Positions 1-6,786 of a stretch of DNA of 13,357 nucleotides are shown piece by piece (positions within the stretch are counted from its first letter, which is position 1; every line of letters begins with the position of its first letter). The position numbers and the translations under genes are program-made. Source of the stretch: JBHELG01 sp046263195. GTDB lineage: Bacteria; Actinomycetota; Nitriliruptoria; Nitriliruptorales; JAHWKO01. Location of the stretch: NCBI GenBank assembly GCA_046263195.1, contig JBHELG010000157.1:1-13357 (forward strand), written 5' to 3'. The notes beneath the pieces are model-generated. The model searched no databases, had not been told where the DNA came from, and saw only the letters and a program-made list of their open reading frames with translations.

Positions 1-1
1 G

Positions 2-970
2 TCGGTCATGGGAGGGCACGTCTTCGGGCGCGGGACCATCCTCTACTACTTCCTGCAGTTCGCGACCATGGCGATCCTGTTCCTGGCGGCGAATACCGCA
101 TACAACGGCTTCCCCCATCTCGCCAACGTCATGGCGAAGGAGGGCTACCTGCCGCGTCAGCTGGCCAACCGCGGAGACCGCCTCGTCTACTCGAATGGAA
201 TCCTGATCCTCGCCGGGGCGGCAGCCCTGCTCATCGTCGCCTTCGGTGGGATCACCACCGCTCTCATCCCGCTGTACGCGGTCGGTGTCTTCACTGATTT
301 CACCCTCGCCCAGGCGGGAATGGTGCGCCGCCACCGGCGGGTCAAGGGTGACGGTTGGAAGCTGCGACTGGCAATCAGTGGTGTGGGCGCCTTGGCGACC
401 GGTGTCGTCCTCGTCGTTGTCGTCATTTCGAAGTTCACGACCGGTGCTTGGATCCCCGTCGTCGTCATACCCATCATCATCCTGCTCTGCAAAGGTATGC
501 ACCACCATTACGAGCGTGTCGGGAACGCTTTGCAAGCCGAGCCCGGCTGGCGGCCGCCACGCATGCAGCACACGGTCATCGTGCTCGTGGCGGGAGTCCA
601 CAAAGGCGTGCTGCGAGCGCTCGCCTACGGGAAATCCCTCGCCCCCAACTACCTGACAGCCCTGACCGTGGTGGACAGCGAGGAGCAGCGCGAATCCATC
701 GAGAAGCAGTGGGAGGAGTACAAGGTCGACGTCCCGCTGACGGTCATCGCCTCGTCGTATCGTGAGCTCACGCGGCCGGTGCTTCGCTTCCTCGACGACC
801 TCGACGAGCGCTGGGAGAACGACATCATCACGGTGATCATCCCAGAGTTCGTCGTGAGCAAGTGGTGGGAACAGCTCCTGCACAACCAGAGCGCCCTCAT
901 GCTGAAGGGACGCCTGCTGTTCCGAAAGAACACGGTGGTCACTTCGGTGCCGACGCATCTTGGCGACTGA
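2..970 (+). CDS. KimA/YdaO-like APC-superfamily transporter, C-terminal part (5' truncated by window)
   Basis: The reading frame is open from the window edge, so the true start lies upstream. Numbering from the Met at position 8, hydrophobic segments lie near residues 11-31, 63-81, 84-104, 121-141 and 147-163. A soluble domain of about 135 residues follows (about 186-320), starting near QHTVIVLVAGVHKG and ending with IIPEFV, WWEQLLHNQ, LLFRKN and VVTSVP. This combination of APC-type membrane segments and that C-terminal domain is characteristic of the KimA/YdaO group; Bacillus KimA is a high-affinity proton-coupled potassium importer. Amino-acid permease is the older generic name and cannot be excluded, because the N-terminal substrate region is missing. 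The TGA stop at 968-970 is 11 nt from the end of the convergent histidine kinase gene, and I see no clear terminator hairpin between them. Confidence 0.85.
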   Translation, partial: SVMGGHVFGRGTILYYFLQFATMAILFLAANTAYNGFPHLANVMAKEGYLPRQLANRGDRLVYSNGILILAGAAALLIVAFGGITTALIPLYAVGVFTDFTLAQAGMVRRHRRVKGDGWKLRLAISGVGALATGVVLVVVVISKFTTGAWIPVVVIPIIILLCKGMHHHYERVGNALQAEPGWRPPRMQHTVIVLVAGVHKGVLRALAYGKSLAPNYLTALTVVDSEEQRESIEKQWEEYKVDVPLTVIASSYRELTRPVLRFLDDLDERWENDIITVIIPEFVVSKWWEQLLHNQSALMLKGRLLFRKNTVVTSVPTHLGD

Positions 971-981
971 ACCGGTCTGAC

Positions 982-2472
982 CTAGGGCATCTCCAGGGTT
1001 GGGTCCCGGTCGTCGCGAGCACTACGCCCCCGGGATTGCACGGCAACGGCGAGCGCCTGGGTTGCGGGGGAGTCGGCGAGGGGGAGCGTCACCGCGAACG
1101 TGGTCCCCTCACCCCGGCGTGAGGAGACGTCGATCGTCCCGTTCATGGCGCGGATCAAGGAGGCAGAGATCGCGAGTCCGAGCCCTGTCCCGCCTCCGGC
1201 CTCGGCACCGACACGGTAGAAGCGTTCGAAGATCATCTCCAGCTCCTCTGCCGGGATACCGGGTCCGGTGTCAGCGACCTCGATGACAACCCGCCCCTCC
1301 CGGCGATGCGCTGCGAGATGCAGCCGGGCGTCCGGCCCGCCGTGTCGGACGGCGTTCGTGACGAGGTTGGTCAGGACCTGCAGCAGTCGTTCGGGATCAG
1401 CTCGTGCGTACAACTCCGACTCGGCTTCGACGTCGGCTTGTCGAGGGTCGTGCTGCATGCCCCTCAGCAGGGCCTCGCGGAGCACGAGCTCGACCTCCAC
1501 AGGCTGGAGGTCGAGAGGGATGCCTTCGTCGAGGCGGGCGAGAAGCAGGAGGTCGTCGACGAGGCGTCCCATTCGATCCAGTTCGGCCAGGGCGGCGTTC
1601 AGTTCACGTCGGTGCACCTCCCCACCGGGCGCCTCGGCGAGAAGCTCGATCTTGCCTCGTGCCACCGTCAGCGGAGTACGCAGCTCGTGCGACGTGTTTG
1701 CCACGAACTCCTGGTGGGAGCGGAACAGGTCCTCGATTCGTGCGAGCATCCGATTGAAGGCCTGCGTGACACGTTCGACCTCCTCGGTCGCTCCTTCGCC
1801 ACGAACACGCCGCGACAGGTCGTCCGCTGCCTGGATCTCCTCGATTTCACGGCTGAGACGAGTCAGTGGGGAGAGAGCACGTCGAACACCGACCAGCCCC
1901 AAGAGGACGGCGAAGGCGAAGCCGGCTCCTGTCGCCAGCAGAAGTGCTCGGAGCAACGCTGACACCGTGCCTTCCAGGGGCTGGGAGGAAGCCGCGACGA
2001 CAAGGGTGCCGATCTGCTCACCTTCGGAGGCGAGGGGAACCCCGAAACCGCGGATCGGAGGGCTGGTCGCGGCGAGACGCCAAAACCGCGGCTCCTTCGC
2101 CTCGAACATGTCCCTGGAGCCTGGAACGGCCCGGAGGTCGAGTGCACCCGCGCTTGTGAGTACCCGTTCTCCGACCCGGACGGCGACCACGCGGTCTTCG
2201 GGAATGCTCCGAGTGGCCAGCCACCGAGACGAGGCCTCCGCAAGCTCTGCGCCGCTCCCGGCTTCGCCGGCAGGACCGCGGCGGAAGTCCGCGACGAGGC
2301 CCACGAGTTGCCCGTCGAGTTCCTGCGTCAAATGGCGCCTGGTGAGCTGGGCAGCCAGGGAGGTCACGACCAACAGCGTCGCGAGGACGAGGAGACCGTA
2401 GGTCAGGACGAGGCGGATGGAGAGTCGTGCGGTGCGTCGGCCTCCGACTCCAGGGCTGGCTGGGCCTGTCAC
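982..2472 (-). CDS. Membrane sensor histidine kinase (HAMP-HisKA-HATPase)
   Basis: The 496-residue product is the sensor partner of the response regulator at 2998-3690. The frame is open further upstream, but residues before 2472 look like non-coding Arg/Thr/Ser shadow. GTG at 2470-2472 has AGAGG five bases upstream and leaves a 43-nt gap after the preceding gene. From that start, a first membrane segment lies at about 18-41, an extracytoplasmic region of about 130 residues follows, and a second membrane segment is at about 170-195. A HAMP linker comes next, then the dimerisation helix with FVANTSHELRTPLT (phospho-accepting His262). The ATPase domain has an N box around NLVTNAVRHG (369-378), DTGPGIP (G1, Asp401) and GGTGLGLAIS (G2). 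All expected catalytic motifs are present. Domain order resembles CusS/MprB-type envelope sensors; the signal sensed is unknown. Confidence 0.93.
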   Translation of the reverse strand: MTGPASPGVGGRRTARLSIRLVLTYGLLVLATLLVVTSLAAQLTRRHLTQELDGQLVGLVADFRRGPAGEAGSGAELAEASSRWLATRSIPEDRVVAVRVGERVLTSAGALDLRAVPGSRDMFEAKEPRFWRLAATSPPIRGFGVPLASEGEQIGTLVVAASSQPLEGTVSALLRALLLATGAGFAFAVLLGLVGVRRALSPLTRLSREIEEIQAADDLSRRVRGEGATEEVERVTQAFNRMLARIEDLFRSHQEFVANTSHELRTPLTVARGKIELLAEAPGGEVHRRELNAALAELDRMGRLVDDLLLLARLDEGIPLDLQPVEVELVLREALLRGMQHDPRQADVEAESELYARADPERLLQVLTNLVTNAVRHGGPDARLHLAAHRREGRVVIEVADTGPGIPAEELEMIFERFYRVGAEAGGGTGLGLAISASLIRAMNGTIDVSSRRGEGTTFAVTLPLADSPATQALAVAVQSRGRSARDDRDPTLEMP

Positions 2473-2515
2473 AGTCGCCTCTGCTCGATCTTGCCCACCG
2501 GTCGCCCGTCGCGGG

Positions 2516-3001
2516 TCAATCTTGCTCGTCGTCCTTGTCGGCTTCGCGCTGGTCGCGATGGTCGGGTTCGGCTTCGTCGACCTTCTCGCAGTCCTTCTCG
2601 CCTGGATCCCACACCTCATCCTCCTCGCAGCCGTACTCGTAGTCGTCCGTGAAGGAGAAGGACACGTAGCGTGGAATGTCGACCACTTCTCCCCCCGCAG
2701 GCAGGGGGGAGGGCACGAGTGGGGCTTGGCCGGACCGGCGGCCAACAATTGCCTGCCGGCGCACCTCCAGGTCGCCTGCTGTGACAGGTGGTTTCAGCGC
2801 GGGCGGTACCGGTAAGGGGGGCGGTGGCAGCGCTGGTGGCGCTATGGGCGCCGCGAGGGGTGCCGGGGTGTCGTGTGGTGGCTCGCCCTGCAACTCGATG
2901 ACGGCGGGTAGCGGCAGCTCACTGTCGCTCCCACCGAGGTTCAGCATGACCCCGGCGAGGAAGGTCAGGGCGGCGAACAGGGCTACCCCTGCGAGTCTCA
3001 T
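2516..3001 (-). CDS. Small membrane-anchored proline-rich, acid-tailed protein (unknown)
   Basis: I do not recognise a family for this 161-residue product. Its ATG overlaps the response regulator stop in a 4-nt ATGA junction (2998-3001), and the histidine kinase starts 43 nt after its stop, so it is embedded in the two-component operon. Residues 3-21 form a hydrophobic helix (signal anchor or uncleaved signal) with no lipobox. Residues 41-73 are an extended Pro/Ala stretch with runs such as APPALPPPPLPVPP. The C-terminal third (118-161) is strongly acidic and contains two cysteines (Cys125, Cys138) within DYEYGCEEDEVWDPGEKDCE. This suggests an exported stalk carrying a small, possibly disulfide-bonded or metal-binding head that could assist the adjacent sensor; that role is inference. 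Low complexity makes translation less certain, but the junctions favour a real gene. Confidence 0.65.
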   Translation of the reverse strand: MRLAGVALFAALTFLAGVMLNLGGSDSELPLPAVIELQGEPPHDTPAPLAAPIAPPALPPPPLPVPPALKPPVTAGDLEVRRQAIVGRRSGQAPLVPSPLPAGGEVVDIPRYVSFSFTDDYEYGCEEDEVWDPGEKDCEKVDEAEPDHRDQREADKDDEQD

Positions 3002-3690
3002 CCAGCAGCCACCTGTGGCGAGACCTTGCTGTCCGGCACGACGAAGCGGTACCCGAGGCTGCGCACCGTCTCGATCATCCCACTGCCTATTTTGCGTCTC
3101 AGCGCGCTCACATACACGTCGACCACGTTCGACCCGGGATCGAAGTCGAGCTCCCACACCATCTCGAGGAGCTGCTGGCGAGAGAGGACCTGACCGGGGT
3201 GTCGCATGAAGGTGGCGAGGAGTTCGAGCTCACGGGCTGACAGCGGCACCTCCTGACCCGAGAAGACGGCCCGGTGAGCGGAGAGGTCGAGGGTCAGGGG
3301 GCCGGCCCGCAGTTTCGTGGACCCCTCCTCCGCCCATCGCAGCCGGGCGCGGATACGGGCGGCGAGCTCTTCGACGGAGAAGGGCTTCGTGATGTAGTCG
3401 TCCGCCCCGGCATCCAGCCCTCGCACCTTCGAGGCGACGTCGTCGAGCGCGGTCAGGGCGATGACCGGCAGGGAGGGCTTCGCGATGCGCAGGTCCTCCA
3501 GTACCTCCAGACCGCTCCTGCCGGGGAGACGGAAGTCGAGCAGGACCAGGTCGACCGAGAGGCTGCAGGCGAGATCCGCGGCAGACGTGCCATCGGCGAT
3601 GGAGGTGACGGTGAAGCCCCTCGGTTGAAGCCCCCGCTCGACGATTTCGCGGATGCGTGGGTCGTCCTCTACGACCAGGACATGCGTCAT
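2998..3690 (-). CDS. OmpR/PhoB-family response regulator
   Basis: This 230-residue product is a DNA-binding transcription regulator activated by phosphotransfer, presumably from the kinase at 982-2472. The receiver domain (about 2-116) has the acidic pair Asp9/Asp10 (VVEDD), phospho-acceptor Asp52 (LVLLDFRLPG), Thr80 and Lys102 (ITKPF). The winged-helix effector domain (about 130-218) contains LSARELELLATFMRHPGQVL, VDVYVSALRRKIG and the terminal wing TVRSLGYRF. Length is normal for the family. The ATG at 3688-3690 has an excellent ribosome binding site, GGGAGGGG, about five bases upstream, which supports independent translation. The same frame is nevertheless open upstream into the ABC transporter without any stop, so a fused translation is also possible. 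It overlaps the next gene by 4 nt. Confidence 0.93.
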   Translation of the reverse strand: MTHVLVVEDDPRIREIVERGLQPRGFTVTSIADGTSAADLACSLSVDLVLLDFRLPGRSGLEVLEDLRIAKPSLPVIALTALDDVASKVRGLDAGADDYITKPFSVEELAARIRARLRWAEEGSTKLRAGPLTLDLSAHRAVFSGQEVPLSARELELLATFMRHPGQVLSRQQLLEMVWELDFDPGSNVVDVYVSALRRKIGSGMIETVRSLGYRFVVPDSKVSPQVAAG

Positions 3691-5736
3691 GGGTGCCCCT
3701 CCCTCGGGTTTCACTGCCCTGTCATTCCGTTCGGCCTCCGCCCCTACGCCCGACGGTCCCCCGCCATCCCCGGGGGCGTCGGGGTGTCCCTCGCCGTGCA
3801 CGGAGGCTTGGGAGTGTCCCGCCCCAGGTCCGGCGGGGAGACCCGCGCGCGCTCGTGTCCTGCGGCCGTTCCGAGGGGCGCCTACGCCCCACCAGGTCCG
3901 GAAGTTACGCGGCCGCAGGAGCGAAGTCTGCGACGAGGGGGAGTTAGAGGTCGCGGCTTGGAGACGGAAGGCGCGGGCGTACAAGCCGTTGCCCTCGACG
4001 AGTTCATCGTGGGTGCCCTCCTCGGCGACACGGCCGCCATCGAGGACGTAGATCCGGTCGGCGTGGCGGACGTTGAGCAGACGGTGAGTGACGAAGAGCG
4101 TCGTGCGGCCCTGGACGAGGCGCGTGAGCGCGCGAAGGACCGTCTCCTCGGAGGCCGCGTCGAGCCCGGCCGTGGGCTCGTCGAGGAGCAGGATCGGGGC
4201 GTCGCGGACGAGGGCGCGGGCTATGGCGATGCGCTGGCGTTGTCCCCCCGAGAGCGTTGCTCCACGCTCCCCGACGACGGTGTCGATCCCATTCGGGAGC
4301 CGGGCGATGAACTCGTCGCAGTAGGCCAAGTGGGCGGCTTCCTCGATCTCTTCGCGACTGGCCTGCGGTCGTCCGTAGGCGATGTTCTCTCGGATGGTCG
4401 CCTGGAAGAGCAGCGGCTCTTGGAGGACGACCGCTACCTGTTCAATGAACGACTCGAGGCGGTAGTAGCGGACGTCGCACCCGTCTACAAGGATCCGCCC
4501 CGAATGGGGGTCGTAGAGACGCAGGAGGAGGCTGATGAGGGTGCTCTTCCCGGCCCCCGTGGCCCCCACGATGCCCACGACTTCACCGGGGCCCGCCTGC
4601 AGATCGACGCTGCGGATGACCTGATGTCCCGGCTGGTAGGCGAACGAGACCCCCTCGAAGCGAAGGTCCCCTGTTAGCCGTTCGACTTTTCGACCTGACG
4701 AGGACGGCTGGGGCCGCTCCCCGAGCACCGCGATGAGCCGTTCCGCGCGCACTCGGGCCTTGGCAATCTTCGCGGACATCTTCGACAGCGACAGCATCGG
4801 GCTCTGCAGGTCACGGGCATAGTCGATGAAAACGATGAGGGTCCCAACGCTCAAGGCTCCGGACAGGACCCTGAAGGCGCCGACGCTGACGAAAGCTGCG
4901 AATCCGACGGCGGTGACGATGTTCAGCGCCCACGAGTAACGACCCTCGAGTCGGGTCACCTCGAGACCCGCCTCGAGCATCCGTCCGGTCTCCTCCTCGA
5001 ACCGGCGGGTCTGGAAGCCCTCGCGGCCGAAGGCCTTCACGACCCGGATCGAGGAGATCGACTCCTGGGTGAGGGAGGCGACGCCACCCTCATGCTCGCG
5101 GACGCGCCGCTCCTCGTCCCGAATGCGTCGCCGGTAGCGGGAGGCGGTCAAGGCGATAGCGGGGGAGGTGGCCACAGCCACCAGGCCAACCTGCCAGTCG
5201 ACCACCAGCATGACGCCGAAGACCCCGACAAGGTGAATCAGCCTTGTGGTCGCCTTCACGGCGAGGTCGTCGGTGAGGGTCTCCTGCACCTTCGTGACGT
5301 CGTTCGTCACCCGCGTGATGAGATCGCCCGTGCGCTGACTGTCGTGGAAGGCCAGCGGGAGCCGCTGAAGGTGCTCGAAGAGGCCGCAACGGAGACTGAA
5401 AGCGACACGCTGACCGGTGGCGGTGATGAAGAACGTCTTCACGTAACTCGCGAGCCCACTCAGGGCGGCGATGGCGATGATGGCGAGGGCGACAGCCAAA
5501 ATGAGGCGGGGCGCATCGACAGGGACGCCGGGGCGTCCCACCTGAAGTACGTCGTCGACAAGGACCTTCAGTGGCCACGGCTTGAGAAGACCGACGAGGC
5601 TGGCTCCGATGACGCCCGAGATCGCGGGTAGCAATCCACGCCAGTAGGGCCGGACGAAGGGGAGGAAGGGAGAGATGATGTCGAGACCCAGGCGCTGTCG
5701 CCAGCCCGGGTGGGAGGGTGCCGGGCCATCAGCCAC
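2998..5736 (-). CDS. ABC exporter half-transporter; frame stays open into the response regulator
   Basis: This is a type I exporter fusing a membrane domain to an ATPase; it would act as a dimer to export a substrate by ATP hydrolysis. GTG at 5734-5736 follows GAGGAG at good spacing and overlaps the preceding stop as GTGGCTGA. The membrane domain covers about 25-335. The ATPase has Walker A GATGAGKST (391-399), Q loop Gln439, signature LSGGQ (495-499), Walker B ILLLDE with Glu520, D loop AGLDAASE and H loop His551, all intact. Recognisable homology ends near residue 593 (about 3957), as expected for a transporter of about 600 residues. No in-frame stop follows: a low-complexity Gly/Pro/Arg stretch (about 594-682) leads straight into the response regulator, giving 912 residues in total. 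It may be a true fusion, a C-terminal extension with internal re-initiation, or a lost stop from a frameshift. Substrate unknown. Confidence 0.85.
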   Translation of the reverse strand: MADGPAPSHPGWRQRLGLDIISPFLPFVRPYWRGLLPAISGVIGASLVGLLKPWPLKVLVDDVLQVGRPGVPVDAPRLILAVALAIIAIAALSGLASYVKTFFITATGQRVAFSLRCGLFEHLQRLPLAFHDSQRTGDLITRVTNDVTKVQETLTDDLAVKATTRLIHLVGVFGVMLVVDWQVGLVAVATSPAIALTASRYRRRIRDEERRVREHEGGVASLTQESISSIRVVKAFGREGFQTRRFEEETGRMLEAGLEVTRLEGRYSWALNIVTAVGFAAFVSVGAFRVLSGALSVGTLIVFIDYARDLQSPMLSLSKMSAKIAKARVRAERLIAVLGERPQPSSSGRKVERLTGDLRFEGVSFAYQPGHQVIRSVDLQAGPGEVVGIVGATGAGKSTLISLLLRLYDPHSGRILVDGCDVRYYRLESFIEQVAVVLQEPLLFQATIRENIAYGRPQASREEIEEAAHLAYCDEFIARLPNGIDTVVGERGATLSGGQRQRIAIARALVRDAPILLLDEPTAGLDAASEETVLRALTRLVQGRTTLFVTHRLLNVRHADRIYVLDGGRVAEEGTHDELVEGNGLYARAFRLQAATSNSPSSQTSLLRPRNFRTWWGVGAPRNGRRTRARAGLPAGPGAGHSQASVHGEGHPDAPGDGGGPSGVGAEAERNDRAVKPEGGAPMTHVLVVEDDPRIREIVERGLQPRGFTVTSIADGTSAADLACSLSVDLVLLDFRLPGRSGLEVLEDLRIAKPSLPVIALTALDDVASKVRGLDAGADDYITKPFSVEELAARIRARLRWAEEGSTKLRAGPLTLDLSAHRAVFSGQEVPLSARELELLATFMRHPGQVLSRQQLLEMVWELDFDPGSNVVDVYVSALRRKIGSGMIETVRSLGYRFVVPDSKVSPQVAAG
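3752..3780. other. GC-rich hairpin in the ABC/response regulator linker
   Basis: CCCCCG at 3758-3763 pairs with CGGGGG at 3771-3776 around a 7-nt loop. GACG (3752-3755) pairs with CGTC (3777-3780) across a 2-nt bulge, giving ten pairs. It has no T-rich tail on either strand, so it is not a standard intrinsic terminator. It lies about 60 nt before the response regulator start on the minus strand and could be a processing or attenuation element. Confidence 0.45.
3858..3920. repeat. Nested inverted repeat (long imperfect hairpin) after the ABC domain
   Basis: The outer arms are a perfect 11-bp inverted repeat, TCCTGCGGCCG (3858-3868) against CGGCCGCAGGA (3910-3920). Inside are TTCCG (3869-3873) with CGGAA (3899-3903), and then GGGGCG (3875-3880) with CGCCCC (3885-3890) around the tetraloop CCTA. 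About 22 base pairs are nested in 63 nt. On the minus strand it lies about 40 nt past the end of recognisable ABC sequence and well before the response regulator start. There is no T-tract. It looks like an mRNA stem for differential stability or attenuation, or a remnant terminator region. Confidence 0.6.
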
Positions 5737-6784
5737 GAGCGTGCTCCTCGGTCCGTATCGCCGAGCGGAAGGCCTCTTCGTGCTCGTCGAGCCACTGGAG
5801 CAGCTTGGTCGCGCGCTGCAACTTCGCTGCCCGGGAGCGCTGGGGGACAGCGCGGTGGTGACGGTAGCGAGCGAGCGCACGCTTGAGGATCCGGGCACGG
5901 ATGTACCAGGAGATGAGGGTCAGCTCCGTGCCGGCGATGGGGGTGACGACGGCGTACGCCGCCATGAACGCGGCGGCCCGGCCGAGATCCAGGGCCGTCT
6001 TGCCCGGCCGGACCACAGCGAAACTCAGCAGCGCGATGGCCAGATCCAGGGTGCGGGCGTCCACGTGGGCGTTGTCGTAATCGAGCATCGCTGCGACCTG
6101 CCCGTCCTGGAGCACGAAGCTCTCCCGGCGGCAAGAAGCGTGGACGACGATCGCTGGCGGCGGTTCGACTGCCGCAAGCCGCGAGCACGTCGTCGTGAGG
6201 CTCTTGCGAAAAGCGCTTGGCCAGCCGGGAGGAAGTGGATCCGCGGACCCGAGGGGGTGCGGCTCTGTCGGCCGGAGAAGGGGCCGCTTGCTCGCCGAGG
6301 GCGCACGCAGGCTCTCGCATGCGGGAAGCTGAGCCAGGCCCGCCGCAAGCTCTTCATGAATGGGGACGAACCCTGGACGGGCTGGGAGCCCGAAGTCTGC
6401 GACGAGACGATGATAGAAAGCGAGGGTGCGGGCGCAGACCCGAACGTCTTCCTCCGAGTGACAGCGCTCGCCTGACACGAAGGTGGTCACACGGTAGATC
6501 TTTTCGTCGAGGGCAAGTAAAGACGTGCCCTCGATCATCGTCCTCAGGGGCGGAGTTGGGAAGCCCCGCCGGGAGAGATGCCCCATGAGGGCATGCTCGA
6601 AGGTCACACTCTCGAGCGTGCGGCGAGTGTGGGAGCGACGCACGACGTAGGAGCCGGTATCCGTTCGAACCAGGAAGTTGTCGTTGACGCGGCCGTCCGG
6701 TAGGTACGTCACCGAGCTGGGGGTCCCCAGGCGGAAGGCCCGACAGACCTCGGCAAGCACACTGGGAGGCAGTTGAGGCTCCAC
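5729..6784 (-). CDS. APH-fold phosphotransferase-like protein lacking catalytic Asp (putative pseudokinase)
   Basis: The fold is that of aminoglycoside phosphotransferase, homoserine kinase II and choline kinase. GTG at 6782-6784 follows AGAGGAG at five-base spacing and sits 2 nt after the preceding TAG, giving 351 residues; the frame stays open upstream but only over the neighbouring gene. The N-lobe shows a glycine-poor ATP loop near LPDGRVNDNFLV and a beta-3 strand YVVRR (Arg49/50 where Lys is common). The catalytic loop reads VVHASCRRES (His215 onward): the HGD Asp is Ser217 and the usual Asn is Ser222. The later metal-binding motif LDYDNA (Asp235) is kept. A Ser/Pro/Arg-rich stretch (about 156-210) precedes the catalytic loop. 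It has no close similarity by eye to the two proteins encoded upstream. The stop is embedded in the ABC start. Ordinary kinase activity is doubtful. Confidence 0.82.
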   Translation of the reverse strand: MEPQLPPSVLAEVCRAFRLGTPSSVTYLPDGRVNDNFLVRTDTGSYVVRRSHTRRTLESVTFEHALMGHLSRRGFPTPPLRTMIEGTSLLALDEKIYRVTTFVSGERCHSEEDVRVCARTLAFYHRLVADFGLPARPGFVPIHEELAAGLAQLPACESLRAPSASKRPLLRPTEPHPLGSADPLPPGWPSAFRKSLTTTCSRLAAVEPPPAIVVHASCRRESFVLQDGQVAAMLDYDNAHVDARTLDLAIALLSFAVVRPGKTALDLGRAAAFMAAYAVVTPIAGTELTLISWYIRARILKRALARYRHHRAVPQRSRAAKLQRATKLLQWLDEHEEAFRSAIRTEEHARG

Positions 6785-6786
6785 CC

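Noticed and set aside
971..981. Possible bidirectional terminator between the convergent genes
   Set aside because: Only 11 nt with no stem and no T-tract on either side.
1268..2401. 377-codon open frame on the plus strand
   Set aside because: Ser/Arg-rich shadow opposite the histidine kinase.
2473..2748. Upstream extension of the histidine kinase frame
   Set aside because: It overlaps the small proline-rich gene and reads as Thr/Arg/Ser-rich noise; GTG at 2472 has a good ribosome binding site just before the membrane segment.
3274..4677. 467-codon open frame on the plus strand
   Set aside because: Antisense to the intact response regulator and ABC genes; its translation shows no domain and is a GC-rich shadow.
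5737..5898. Upstream extension of the ABC frame to an ATG at 5898
   Set aside because: The extra 54 residues are Ser/Arg-rich shadow inside the preceding gene; GTG at 5736 has GAGGAG and overlaps the stop.
3922..6406. 16-bp direct repeat CGAAGTCTGCGACGAG at 3922-3937 and 6391-6406
   Set aside because: One copy encodes part of an APH-fold protein and the other the ABC tail; no flanking repeat or mobile gene, so probably chance.
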